NCBI RefSeq assembly: GCF_030814015.1
Contig: NZ_JAUSUL010000008.1
Span: 1 to 64,000, forward strand
Origin: Amorphus orientalis
GTDB lineage: Bacteria > Pseudomonadota > Alphaproteobacteria > Rhizobiales > Amorphaceae
Direction of reading: 5' to 3'
DNA length: 64,000 bases
Shown here: one piece after another, positions 15,801 through 24,114 of the stretch
How positions within the stretch are numbered: position 1 is the first letter of the stretch
How the letters are laid out: the number at the start of each line of letters is the position of its first letter
Program-made: the position numbers and the translations under genes
Notes under the pieces: generated by a model
The model's input: only the letters and a program-made list of their open reading frames with translations
Database searches by the model: none
What the model was told of the DNA's origin: nothing

Positions 15801-17686
15801 GCACCTCAATGGAGGATCTGACCGGTGCGACCAACCAGACCGAGAGCGCTTTTGATGCGGCGGTGAGGGCTGCCAAGCAGTACCAGGACGCCCTCTCTCA
15901 GCTCCGCGGCCAAGTCTCGTCCCTGAAGGGCGAGATGAAGCAAATGCAGGACCTCGCCGCGATCGACCAAGCCTACGCCTCGGTTGTTCAGTCAGTCGGC
16001 CAAGAGCGAGGTGCCAGCCGGAAGATCATCGAAGCGGCCCGTCTGCGCGACATGGCGAAGTTCGAAGTCTTGGCTGAGGGCAGCCGGGTCACCCCCCGCA
16101 TGTTCGACGTCATCCACGGCCATGAGAGTTTCCGCACCGACGCCTATGACGACGGCTACGGCACGATGACGATTGGCTACGGCTCAACGCGCATCAACGG
16201 TCGCCCCGTTCAGGCCGGTGACAGCATCAGCCGCGTTGACGCCATGCGGCAGGCCCAAGCGGATATGGAACGGCTGATCGCCCAGATTGACGCGATGGTC
16301 GATGTACCTCTGTCGGATAGCCAGCTCACATCCCTGGTCTCCTACGCCTACAACGCCGGCATCGGCTCATTGGAGCGCGACGGTATCCTCGATCCGCTCA
16401 ACCGCGGTGACTATGCCGGGGCTCAGGAGGCGATCCGCAACGGCGTCGACACGTCCAACGGCCAGTACGTTCAGGGGCTGCGCAATCGTCGCGAAAAGGA
16501 AGCGGCGATGTTCGGCGAAGGCTTGGATTCACCGGAAGTCCTCGCCCAGAAGGTGCAGCTTGAGCGAGAGCTGGCCAAGACGCGCGCTGACGCGGCCGAA
16601 GCGACGAAAACCCAGATCGCCGACAACGAGTTCGAGATTGAGCAGCAACAGCGAAAGCTCGATGGGAAAGAGCGCGAGGCGTTTATCGAGGCGGAGCTGA
16701 GGGAGGCCCGTCAGCAGAACCCGTACATCACTGAGCAGGAACTGGCCGCCGTTCGTCGGCAGGCCGAAGAGATGTACAAGCTGAACAACGCGCTCACGAA
16801 GGAAGAGCAGCAGAAGGAGCGCATCGCCAAGATCCAGGAGCGCATTTCCCTCCTGGAAGAGAAGCGCACCGCTCTCCAGCAACTCCGGGAGTTGCAGGCC
16901 GAGCGCGGCGACATCAAGGGACTCGAGAGGACCGACGAGAAGCTGGACCGGGTCAACCAGCAACTCCTCGTCGCCATCCAGCGGGCGCGCGAGTTCTGGC
17001 AGTCGGTCGGTGGTCCGGAGGCCGAGGCGGCCCTGGCCCGCCTCGACACACTGGAAATGCAGCTTCGCAGGACGGGTGATACAGCCGGTTGGTCGTCCAA
17101 GGAAATAACCGAGCTGATGGCCGGTGCTGGGACGAACGCCTTCGACAAGTTTGCCCAGGCGATAGCGAACGGCGAGAACGCCATCGTGGCGCTCCGTGAC
17201 GCCTTCCTACAGTTCGCGTCCGACTTCCTCATCCAGATCGGCCGTATGCTCGTCCAGGCGGCTCTTCTGCGCTTGCTGGCCCCGTTTGGCGGATGGGTCT
17301 CGGGCGGGATGAACGCTGTCATGGGCGTCGGGATGTTCCACGATGGCGGCATCGCGGGCTCGGCGACCACCATGCGCGCGGCAGCGCCAAGCTGGTTCGC
17401 TGGTGCCACCCGTTACCACTCGGGCGGCATTGCCGGCCTTCGTCCTGACGAGGTCCCCGCTATCCTCCGCAACGGTGAGGAGGTGCTGACCGAGAACGAC
17501 CCGCGGCACCGAAATAACGGCGGAGCCTCTGCGCCCGCGGCCCCTCCGGTTGTCAAGGTGGTGAACGCCTTCGACAGCGCCCAGGTCGTGAGTGAAGGGC
17601 TGAACTCCGCAACGGGTGAGCAGACCTTCTTGAATATCGTGCGGTCGAACGCCAGTACGATTCGCGACACCCTGGGGATTCGCTGA
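12893..17686 (+). CDS. Tape measure protein with embedded GH24 lysozyme domain
   Basis: 1597 aa, setting tail length. Residues 1-400 are long Lys/Glu/Ala-rich coiled coils. About 440-660 carry the tape-measure domain (LEATTSRLGAV, then FLALTQMISKGKVTSEELRRQLG and LPGAFNIFADAIGVS). Hydrophobic segments lie around 680-800 (LLILATKGFIALKLYGV, VVLLFSVAAVAVDQII). About 1065-1210 is a T4-type muramidase: HGHESFRTDAYDDGYGTMTIGYG supplies the Glu, Asp and Thr of the active site. The C-terminus is Gly/Ala-rich (FGGWVSGGMNAVMG, then FHDGGIAG). The lysozyme would open the cell wall during DNA entry. ATG 12893 follows AAGAGGCG. Confidence 0.93.
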   Translation: MADKDIRLVIRAKNEANRAINSVSDALKELVAINGKTEESADKVDTVIGKLGREFKKLSAEVSGLSALGKVSAQMERAAGAMDRLQKEAHDASAEFERVSKEAQAAARATESLRQKQSQLTATQTNLKTSVAASKKEMQEANRELKAAEKALERVATASKKHQSSTPWSNAAASAQTLAEGAVESARQNADEATKAYQRLSGELKTLGQDLKSTGTELRNAAKHEQDLTDKTQKLAEASQKSADAVTRGKQELKEIQGVASEAASKLGGVAISQEKITQATAEANAALGRTKALQEAMARYSDGGGGFTDPESAAAFRRQRAEVERAQEAYRTLDAEAKRLSAALDGTVAPTDRQTRALREVQAAAAAAGKELKQQRAILQQMPGAYNRVRSGAGAFESVYGASRKAMSLTQRLRGEVLSLTTAYFGLYAAANQVGSVISAYQKLEATTSRLGAVMEQNQSAIRKELRWLERQASRLGIEFGTLADEYSKFSVAASAANFQGDSTRKIFLSVAEAARVNKLSMEQTSGVFLALTQMISKGKVTSEELRRQLGDRLPGAFNIFADAIGVSTAELDAMMKAGDVLADESNLIAFADQLNDRFGPQLQSSLKTTTTLLGKFSNEIFQARLRVGDGGFIESFNEALREMISYFRSREGRDFFLSLGAALGRATDVLTFFIRNMDLLILATKGFIALKLYGVTLNIISGLTGVQRATLASRSAWDLYKFSVRGVRRSLRLMQAAGVAALGTLRGLRTGAISTAAAFRAARSATEVLALSLRRIPVVLLFSVAAVAVDQIIQNWIGGVDDVTQAVDEHRRVMEAVVSAYESAKNKASDWVKSVEDVSIFDVEKNFTKQLDLLEKAQDEFKNKIKNDLIQGSFADTFFSNEDQRKVRRFARELYSNFDPYEMDKVLKQFEELNDEINDIDAKKALSELRDYATAVADAAIRTGDAAVAAEAFDSTLEEVDAVLAKTGTSMEDLTGATNQTESAFDAAVRAAKQYQDALSQLRGQVSSLKGEMKQMQDLAAIDQAYASVVQSVGQERGASRKIIEAARLRDMAKFEVLAEGSRVTPRMFDVIHGHESFRTDAYDDGYGTMTIGYGSTRINGRPVQAGDSISRVDAMRQAQADMERLIAQIDAMVDVPLSDSQLTSLVSYAYNAGIGSLERDGILDPLNRGDYAGAQEAIRNGVDTSNGQYVQGLRNRREKEAAMFGEGLDSPEVLAQKVQLERELAKTRADAAEATKTQIADNEFEIEQQQRKLDGKEREAFIEAELREARQQNPYITEQELAAVRRQAEEMYKLNNALTKEEQQKERIAKIQERISLLEEKRTALQQLRELQAERGDIKGLERTDEKLDRVNQQLLVAIQRAREFWQSVGGPEAEAALARLDTLEMQLRRTGDTAGWSSKEITELMAGAGTNAFDKFAQAIANGENAIVALRDAFLQFASDFLIQIGRMLVQAALLRLLAPFGGWVSGGMNAVMGVGMFHDGGIAGSATTMRAAAPSWFAGATRYHSGGIAGLRPDEVPAILRNGEEVLTENDPRHRNNGGASAPAAPPVVKVVNAFDSAQVVSEGLNSATGEQTFLNIVRSNASTIRDTLGIR

Positions 17687-18960
17687 TGCCCCAGAGTGAC
17701 ATGATCCCGGCCCCTGCGGAGGCACGTCTTTTTCCCATTGCACCCAACTGGGATGAGCGCGTCCGGGCGTCGATTGAATACAAGACCGACATTATCACCG
17801 CAGGCGTCGGCAGCGAGCAGCGTCGGGCCGTCCGCGACAACCCGCGGCGGGTCATTGAATTCACGGCGCTCCTGGGTTGGCAGGAGCGAATCGTTGCCGA
17901 CTACTTCATGGCCGGTGCCTTGCCGTACCCAGTCGTGATCCCGGACCCCACCCGTCACATCGTTCTCACGGAAGAGCTGGTTGCTCCGTACCAGGAGAAC
18001 CCGCCGGATGGCCCATACACCTTCGAGGCGGCCGAGTACGTCTCAGACACGACAACCGAGACGCCCCCGGCGTGGCTGGAGGTCGGTGACACTGTGATGG
18101 TGGCCACCCCCTACACCGGCTACCAGATGGAACCGCGAACCATCGGCGGCTTCAGCGCGAACGACATCTTCTTCAGTGACGAAGATGGGTCAGCATTCCC
18201 GGCATACAGCACCGTCCACCCGGTTCTATTTGGTCATTGTCGGGTGGAGCCTCGGTCGGTGCGATATTCGAACCGCGTCGCCAGCCTGCCAGTAACTTTC
18301 GAGGTGATCCCTGGTAGCGAGATCTTTGAGCCCACAGCGCCGGGCTTCACGCTGGACGGCCTTGAGGTTCTGGAGATCAAGCCGAATTGGGCCTCATCCC
18401 CGTCTATGACCTACAGCTTTCCACGCGAGGTCATCGACTACGGCTACGGTCGCATCGGGAACCACATCCCGTATGACTTTCCCGCCCGCATCATGAAGTA
18501 CGAATACCTCGCCCGGGACCCCGGGGAGGTGAAGTACATCACCGACTTCTTTATGCGGAAGCGCGGCCGTCGGAACTCTTTTCTCGTGCCGACCTGGGAA
18601 GATGATGTTCCGTATCAAGCGATCGGCGGCAACGGGCGTCAAATCGTAATAGCCGACCCGACGTTCGGCGCGATCTACACGGGATCGACTGTCTTCCGCC
18701 GAATTCTCCTGCGGATGACGGACGGTCGCCTCCTGTACTTCAAAATCGAGTCAATTACCTCGCTCCCCGAGACCGGCTCGTCGGTGATTACGACCGTCGA
18801 GCGAATGCCTATCGAGGAAATCTCTCCCGCGACGCTTCAGGGTATCTCATGGGTTCTGCCGGTTCGCTTCGGCAGCGATCGCCTCGACGTCGATTGGGTG
18901 ACCGGTTCCTCCGCGCAGGTCGCTTTGACCTTCCAGACCTTGGAGGACCTGACGATATGA
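17686..18960 (+). CDS. Minor tail protein, possible distal tail protein
   Basis: 424 aa, TGATG overlap with the tape measure. It begins FPIAPNWDERVRASIEYKTDIIT, then RRVIEFTALLGWQERIVADYFM, and has a second related half from YSFPREVIDYGYGRI with a similar opening, which suggests two copies of one fold. The position after the tape measure fits a distal tail or hub-adapter protein; similarity to DUF2460-type proteins is suspected but not certain. A near match to the AGTNACT motif sits at 18291-18301. Confidence 0.65.
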   Translation: MPQSDMIPAPAEARLFPIAPNWDERVRASIEYKTDIITAGVGSEQRRAVRDNPRRVIEFTALLGWQERIVADYFMAGALPYPVVIPDPTRHIVLTEELVAPYQENPPDGPYTFEAAEYVSDTTTETPPAWLEVGDTVMVATPYTGYQMEPRTIGGFSANDIFFSDEDGSAFPAYSTVHPVLFGHCRVEPRSVRYSNRVASLPVTFEVIPGSEIFEPTAPGFTLDGLEVLEIKPNWASSPSMTYSFPREVIDYGYGRIGNHIPYDFPARIMKYEYLARDPGEVKYITDFFMRKRGRRNSFLVPTWEDDVPYQAIGGNGRQIVIADPTFGAIYTGSTVFRRILLRMTDGRLLYFKIESITSLPETGSSVITTVERMPIEEISPATLQGISWVLPVRFGSDRLDVDWVTGSSAQVALTFQTLEDLTI

Positions 18961-19772
18961 GCTTCGCCGAATACGAGGTTAGCGAAGAGGGTGGTGCGCC
19001 GTTCGAACTCTACGAGTTTCAGTATGGCGACAGTGCCGCCTATCGCTACACGAACTACGATCATGACGTCGAATGGAACGGCGTGGTGTGGCTTGCACGC
19101 CCGATCTCGCGTGAGAGCTATCGGTCCTCCGGTAAGGTCGACAAGACCACCCTCGATATCAAGATGCCGGTCGACAGTGACATCGCGGCTCTGTTCACCG
19201 GCTTCCCGCCGACTCAGGTCGTCCGCGCCGTAGTTCGGGCGGGGCATCGGGCCGACCCGGAGAACCCGCTTGTCATTTGGACCGGCCGCGTTCTTTCGGT
19301 CGCCAAGCAAGACAATCAGATCACGCTTACCTGCGACAGCACACTCGTCTCCATGAAGCGGGTTGGGTTGCGGCGGAACTGGCAGTTGGCTTGCCCATTC
19401 CAGCTATACGGGCCGCAGTGCAAGGCGGAAACAGAGCCGCGTCAGGCGACGGTCACGGCCGTCGGCCAGGGCTCGGTCCAGCTCACGGGGAACTGGGCTG
19501 AGGGCGTAGAGCCTCACAAGTTCAACGGCGGGATGATGCGGTGGCAGGGTAATACTGGGACCGAATACCGCACGATCCATAATGTTACAGAGAACTCATT
19601 GAATATTGTCGGCCCTCTGCGGGGATTATCTGTCGGAGAGACCGTCGATATTTTCCTCGGATGCAATCGCCGCACTGATGACTGCCAGAATTTACACAAC
19701 AACATCCACAATTTCGGCGGGATGCCCTGGATTCCGACGAAAAACCCAGTTCGATACCACCCATTCTGGTGA
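18957..19772 (+). CDS. Tail tip protein, DUF2163/BR0599-like
   Basis: 271 aa. AYRYTNYDHDVEWNGVVWLARPISRESYRSSGKVDKTTLDIKMP and LACPFQLYGPQCKAE, ending GCNRRTDDCQNLHNNIHNFGGMPWIP, match the pattern of phage/GTA tail proteins of the BR0599/DUF2163 type found in alphaproteobacteria. The four conserved Cys (CPFQLYGPQC and GCNRRTDDC) probably bind a metal ion, iron-sulphur or zinc. The start ATGA overlaps the previous gene. It belongs to the adapter between tail tube and tip. Confidence 0.75.
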   Translation: MSFAEYEVSEEGGAPFELYEFQYGDSAAYRYTNYDHDVEWNGVVWLARPISRESYRSSGKVDKTTLDIKMPVDSDIAALFTGFPPTQVVRAVVRAGHRADPENPLVIWTGRVLSVAKQDNQITLTCDSTLVSMKRVGLRRNWQLACPFQLYGPQCKAETEPRQATVTAVGQGSVQLTGNWAEGVEPHKFNGGMMRWQGNTGTEYRTIHNVTENSLNIVGPLRGLSVGETVDIFLGCNRRTDDCQNLHNNIHNFGGMPWIPTKNPVRYHPFW

Positions 19773-19778
19773 GCAATA

Positions 19779-20015
19779 ATGGCTGCTTTTGTAGGTCTAC
19801 TTCTCGGCCTCGCATTGATGATCATCGGCTACGTTCTGATGCCGAAGCCGAAGGGTCCGAAGCCGCCTGCTGTCACAGAGCTGGAGGGGCCAACCGCCGA
19901 GGCCGGTCGACCGATCATGGTCATATTCGGCGAAGTCACGATCAAGAGTCCGAACTTCCTCTGGTGGGGCAATAAATACCACGTCAAAAGAAGCCGTAGG
20001 ACTGGAAAGAAATGA
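19779..20015 (+). CDS. Small tail-tip-linked membrane protein
   Basis: 78 aa. Residues 2-21 (FVGLLLGLALMIIGYVLMP) form one transmembrane segment, followed by PKPKGPKPP and a short domain GRPIMVIFGEVTIKSPNFLWWGNK. This KSPN-W-G segment recurs in small proteins encoded next to tail-hub genes of many phages. The molecular role is unknown. Overlaps the next gene by ATGA. Confidence 0.65.
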   Translation: MAAFVGLLLGLALMIIGYVLMPKPKGPKPPAVTELEGPTAEAGRPIMVIFGEVTIKSPNFLWWGNKYHVKRSRRTGKK

Positions 20016-20221
20016 ATTCTGATCGTGAGATGATCTCAATACAAGACGTTCGCAGGGCCGGTTATTGCATAAGTGGCGCGAGGGAGTGGTGCAATCTGCG
20101 CGAAATCTCCTTTCGTGATCTTGTCCGAAGGGGGGTTCCAGCTTCCGACGTCGAGAACCTTGGCGACCCAATCGTCGAGCATATCCTGAAAGTGAAGCGG
20201 AGCGAGGGTGATGGGCAGTAA
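20012..20221 (+). CDS. Small conserved tail-cluster protein, unknown function
   Basis: 69 aa. The pattern ISIQDVRRAGYCISGAREWCNLREISFRDLVRRGVPAS recurs in phages of alphaproteobacteria between the tail-tip genes and the hub gene. It is short, helical and without catalytic motifs; a DNA-binding or chaperone role would be guesswork. Overlaps its neighbours on both sides, so it is translated as part of the tail operon. Confidence 0.65.
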   Translation: MNSDREMISIQDVRRAGYCISGAREWCNLREISFRDLVRRGVPASDVENLGDPIVEHILKVKRSEGDGQ

Positions 20222-22601
20222 GAAAGGCTCAACCCAAACTTGGGTCGAATACTATCTCTCTTTCCACCTCGGTTATTGCATAGGGCCGGTCGATGAACTG
20301 ACCGCGCTATTCGCAAATGATCGGGAGTTTTTCCGCGGCAGCGCGTCGGGCGGAAAAATCGCAGTCGACAATCCGAACCTCTTCGGGGGCATCGATCGAG
20401 AGGGCGGCTTGCAAGGGGATGTCTATGTGCTCACGGGGGCGGAAGATCAGACGCTCCCTCCCGAGCTGGCCGCGCGCTTTGGCTTAACTCCTGAGACCGC
20501 ACCCGGCTTCCGTGGCGTCGCCAGCCTTGCCTTCCTCGGACCCACCCAGAACGACGGCTTCAAGATCTCGGCCAACTACCCCCAAGTCCCAGTGATCAAG
20601 GCCCGATTTCGCCGGGGCTCTTACACGCTCCCGGCGGTGCGGCCGATCATCGTGAATTCCTATGGCTACTGGGACTGCAACCCGGCACACATCCTGCACG
20701 AAGTCATTACCAACGGCGAATGGGGCATGGGCGCCGAGCCTGGGATGCTGGACGAAGCGTCGTTCGTCCGGGCCGCGTCGACGCTGTCGGACGAAGACTT
20801 CGGGTTGTCCCTCCGCTGGGCTCAACAGGCGACGATCGAGTCGTTCGTTCAGGAGATCCTGGACCACATCCAAGGGCTCCTCTACTTCAGCCCCTCCAGC
20901 GGACTCCTGACCCTGAAACTCCTCCGGAAGGACTACGATCCGAACGCCCTCCCCGAGCTGGGACCAGAGGATGGCGTTCTCAAGACGTTCCGCCGGAAGC
21001 TCTGGGGTGAGACGGTGAACGAGGTCGTCGTCTCCTGGACAAATCCAGAGACCGAGGAGGAAGAAACCGTCGCGTTCCAGGATCTCGCAAATATCGCGAT
21101 GCAGGGCGAGGTTGTCAGCGAGACGCGCAACTATCATGGAATTCGGTCGCCGGAACTCGCTGTCAAGGTGGGCAACCGAGACATCGTTGCAGCGGCGACG
21201 CCATTGGCATCGGCCGAGATGCTTCTCGATCGACGCCAGTGGGCGATCGAGCCCGGCGACATGGTCCGCATCAACTGGCCCGCCCACAGCATCGACCGAA
21301 TCCTGATGCGGGTCATGGAGGTCGACTACGGAAAGCCTGACAATTCACAGATCAAAGTGACCCTGGTCGAGGATGTCTTCGGCACCGACTATGCCCAGTA
21401 TATCTCGATCCCGGAAACCGAATGGACCCCTCCAGACCAGGACCCGAACAGCCCCGAGTTCATCGGCCTGGACGCCAAATTCGTCGCGATCCCCTACCCC
21501 TTTGTCTCGACAATGGTGGGCGCTGAGAACGTTGACGATGGGGACTTCCCCTTCATCATTATTGCCGCCCTCGTCACGCCGACGCGCGAGCAGACGGATC
21601 TTCAGTCCTTCGTCTTGAACGAGCCGACGTCCGACCCGACCGGGGCTGCCGGTTGGATAGGGGCTGGCGAGAAGAACACCGTGGGCATGACCGGCATTGT
21701 GGAGGGTTTGGATCGGGAGGTCGTCAGCGATGTCCTGATCGATATGGAGAATGTCCGAGGTGTGTCCCGCCCGCAGGTCGGCCGCGTCGGCCACATCGAC
21801 AACACCCTGGGAGGCGGCGACGGACTTTACATGAGCGAAGGGCAAGAGGAGCTGGTTCTCTTCCTCGCAGACCTCGGAAACAACCTCTGGCGCGTCGCTC
21901 GGGGCGTTTTCGACACCATACCCCACAGATGGCCTGCCGGGAGCACGATCCGTTTCATTGACGACAGCTTCGATGCACTCGATCCGACCGCCGAGCCCGC
22001 TTGGTCGCAGGTCTCCTACAAGCTTCAGCCGAGGACCAGCCTCGGCCTCCAGGACATCAATCTGACGCCGGTCACCAGCACCAGCCGTCCCGCCCGACCC
22101 TACCTTCCGTTCCGACCGGCAAACGTCCGCATGGACGGATTGATGTTTGCTGGCCCGGACTACAGCGAAAACTACAACCCACGCGACTGGGCCATGTTGA
22201 TCACATGGTCGACCCGTCACCGGAAGATGGAAGACGCCGTCTATCGACGTTGGGATGAAGGGGACGTGACCCCCGAGACGGGACAAACGACCGAGGTTTG
22301 TTTCTGGGCTGCGGAACCTGGGGGGTACGAGGAGCTTGAGCGCCGCGTGAGGGGGCTGACCGGCTCGTCCTACTCAATCGACATCTACGGCACCGGGCAA
22401 GTCGAGGCATTCCCCCTCAAAGTCGTATCAATGCGGAGCGAAATGGAATCACTCCAGGGCATCGAAGAAAATGTCCGCCTTTACAAAAAGGGCTACGGCT
22501 CGGACTGGGGGTATTTCTACGGTGGATGGCCGAACCCCGGCGCCCCTGACGATCCTTGGCTTGGTTTCACGGTCGGAACCCCCGGCCAAAGCGGAGAATG
22601 A
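20211..22601 (+). CDS. Tail hub / host-specificity-like protein
   Basis: 796 aa. It begins QTWVEYYLSFHLGYCIGPVDELTALFANDREFF, the usual opening of central tail-tip proteins that play the role of lambda gpJ. The middle (HILHEVITNGEWGMG, then SFVQEILDHIQGLLYFSPSSGLLTLKLLRKDYD) is the conserved hub domain; the C-terminus has fibronectin-like beta segments (WAMLITWSTRHRKMEDAVYRRW). It would form the tail tip that holds the fibres. Start ATG 20211 behind GGAGCGAG; GTG 20208 is an alternative. Confidence 0.8.
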   Translation: MGSKKGSTQTWVEYYLSFHLGYCIGPVDELTALFANDREFFRGSASGGKIAVDNPNLFGGIDREGGLQGDVYVLTGAEDQTLPPELAARFGLTPETAPGFRGVASLAFLGPTQNDGFKISANYPQVPVIKARFRRGSYTLPAVRPIIVNSYGYWDCNPAHILHEVITNGEWGMGAEPGMLDEASFVRAASTLSDEDFGLSLRWAQQATIESFVQEILDHIQGLLYFSPSSGLLTLKLLRKDYDPNALPELGPEDGVLKTFRRKLWGETVNEVVVSWTNPETEEEETVAFQDLANIAMQGEVVSETRNYHGIRSPELAVKVGNRDIVAAATPLASAEMLLDRRQWAIEPGDMVRINWPAHSIDRILMRVMEVDYGKPDNSQIKVTLVEDVFGTDYAQYISIPETEWTPPDQDPNSPEFIGLDAKFVAIPYPFVSTMVGAENVDDGDFPFIIIAALVTPTREQTDLQSFVLNEPTSDPTGAAGWIGAGEKNTVGMTGIVEGLDREVVSDVLIDMENVRGVSRPQVGRVGHIDNTLGGGDGLYMSEGQEELVLFLADLGNNLWRVARGVFDTIPHRWPAGSTIRFIDDSFDALDPTAEPAWSQVSYKLQPRTSLGLQDINLTPVTSTSRPARPYLPFRPANVRMDGLMFAGPDYSENYNPRDWAMLITWSTRHRKMEDAVYRRWDEGDVTPETGQTTEVCFWAAEPGGYEELERRVRGLTGSSYSIDIYGTGQVEAFPLKVVSMRSEMESLQGIEENVRLYKKGYGSDWGYFYGGWPNPGAPDDPWLGFTVGTPGQSGE

Positions 22602-22604
22602 CTT

Positions 22605-23306
22605 ATGACAGTGGTGCACTCCTTTCAACTTCATACGAGCTTCCCGCAGCACGGCTGGGAAGAGATGATGACGGAAAATCTCGTCAAGATGTCCCAGACC
22701 CTAAATCCCCGTGCGAGCAGCAAGACGACAGCGCTCCCGGCGATCGGTCAGGAGGACGAAGCCTACATCATCCCCGACACGAACCAGCTCGCGTTCTGGA
22801 CCATGGACGATTGGCACATCATGCCAATACCGACCGGCGTCCTGGTATTTGTTGAGGACGAACAGGCTTACTTCCGATGGAACCCCCTGGTCAGCGATTG
22901 GACCCTCGCCTTCCCCCTGAACTACAGCCTCCCCGACATCCCGAAGACCCTGTCGTTCTACGCCCCTGGCTACATCAGGCCGAACGCCACCATCTTCAAC
23001 TATGTCACGGCCGAGGAATTCACTCTGAGGGCCGGGGCACCGGGTTCCCATGCACGTCTCCGGGTCCCCCCGGTTGGGGGCTCGATAGTCCTGACTGGGA
23101 ACAACGGACTGACAATCACTTTTGCTTCCGGTTCCACTGAAGGGGTGTTTTCACAGCCCGAGGACGCGGTCTATCGGTTCTTCGAAGGGCCTGAGGGTCC
23201 GTTTGCCCAGACTGACACGTTCACCCTCCGGTCGGGCGAAACCTACGATGCGATGGACCTCTCCGTCACCCTGGCTGGCGTCGCCCGCCCGCCCTACGAG
23301 AGTTGA
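22605..23306 (+). CDS. DUF2793-like tail fibre protein
   Basis: 233 aa. The segment AIGQEDEAYIIPDTNQLAFWTMDDWHIMPIPTGVLVFVEDEQAYFRWN follows the DUF2793 pattern (x-G-E-Y-I-V-P ... W-D-G-x-W-x-x-x-x-P-x-x-G-x-x-x-W-V-x-D-E), seen in fibre-like proteins of alphaproteobacterial phages and gene transfer agents. The C-terminal 100 residues are beta-rich. It lies between the hub and the larger fibres. Confidence 0.65.
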   Translation: MTVVHSFQLHTSFPQHGWEEMMTENLVKMSQTLNPRASSKTTALPAIGQEDEAYIIPDTNQLAFWTMDDWHIMPIPTGVLVFVEDEQAYFRWNPLVSDWTLAFPLNYSLPDIPKTLSFYAPGYIRPNATIFNYVTAEEFTLRAGAPGSHARLRVPPVGGSIVLTGNNGLTITFASGSTEGVFSQPEDAVYRFFEGPEGPFAQTDTFTLRSGETYDAMDLSVTLAGVARPPYES

Positions 23307-23313
23307 GGTCGTC

Positions 23314-24114
23314 ATGACGCTTGAGAACGGCTGGATCGAGTCGACGATGGTCCGATATGCGAACCGGACCCTCTCCTGGAACTACGACACCGGCAAACCG
23401 ACTGCTGGGTTCCCACGGCCGATGTACGAAGACATCGTGCGGCAGGACTCGTCGATCTCCCTCCGCCAGGGCGTTAGGGCGGGTTGGCAGGCAGGCGAAC
23501 ACCTCTGGGATGCGGACATGAACCTCAACTTCGTGTTCATGAACCGCTGGTCCGCGATGGTGAACGAGTTCTATCGGGAGCCGTGGGGGATCTGGCCGCT
23601 GCCGACCCCAAACTACTCCTATGTGAAGAGGGATGGGAACCACGCCACCTACTTCAAGGGGGCGACGGTCGACACCGAGGTCTATCCCTACACGGGCGCC
23701 AAAGCCTACATCAAAGCCGACTACCTGAACGTCGGTTTCAACGGGTCCGAATGGAAGGCGTTCTGCGAGACGCCCATCTGGAAGCCCCGCATGGAAATTG
23801 CCTTCTATGCGTCGGCCCTGTCGCCGAGCGAGGAGGTTTCTTACACAGCAACCGAGGCGTTCTGGCTGCCCAGCGGTCATCTGCATTTTTCTCACGCTCG
23901 CAACATCGTCGACCACGGCAGGCACTATAGCCCGCGCGGCGAGCGCCCCGTTCGCAAAAACGGGCAGCAGATCGGGGTCGCCTTCTCAGACCTGGAGCTG
24001 CCGAGTTCAGGGATCATCCTGGATGAAGAGCAGACATTCAACGCCGGGGACGTCCTCAGCGTCGACGGCCCCATGCGCGACGTCGCTATTTCTTTCTTTG
24101 GGAAGCGCCTATGA
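23314..24114 (+). CDS. Tail-region structural protein, unknown family
   Basis: 266 aa, rich in aromatic residues (RTLSWNYDTGKP, NFVFMNRWSAMVNEFYREPWGIWPLP, AFYASALSPSEEV). No signal peptide or membrane segment is visible. Located in the fibre cassette and overlapping the next fibre gene by ATGA, it is probably a virion component. Start ATG 23314 is chosen for GAGG upstream; a longer frame from 23122 overlaps the previous gene fully and is unlikely. Confidence 0.6.
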   Translation: MTLENGWIESTMVRYANRTLSWNYDTGKPTAGFPRPMYEDIVRQDSSISLRQGVRAGWQAGEHLWDADMNLNFVFMNRWSAMVNEFYREPWGIWPLPTPNYSYVKRDGNHATYFKGATVDTEVYPYTGAKAYIKADYLNVGFNGSEWKAFCETPIWKPRMEIAFYASALSPSEEVSYTATEAFWLPSGHLHFSHARNIVDHGRHYSPRGERPVRKNGQQIGVAFSDLELPSSGIILDEEQTFNAGDVLSVDGPMRDVAISFFGKRL

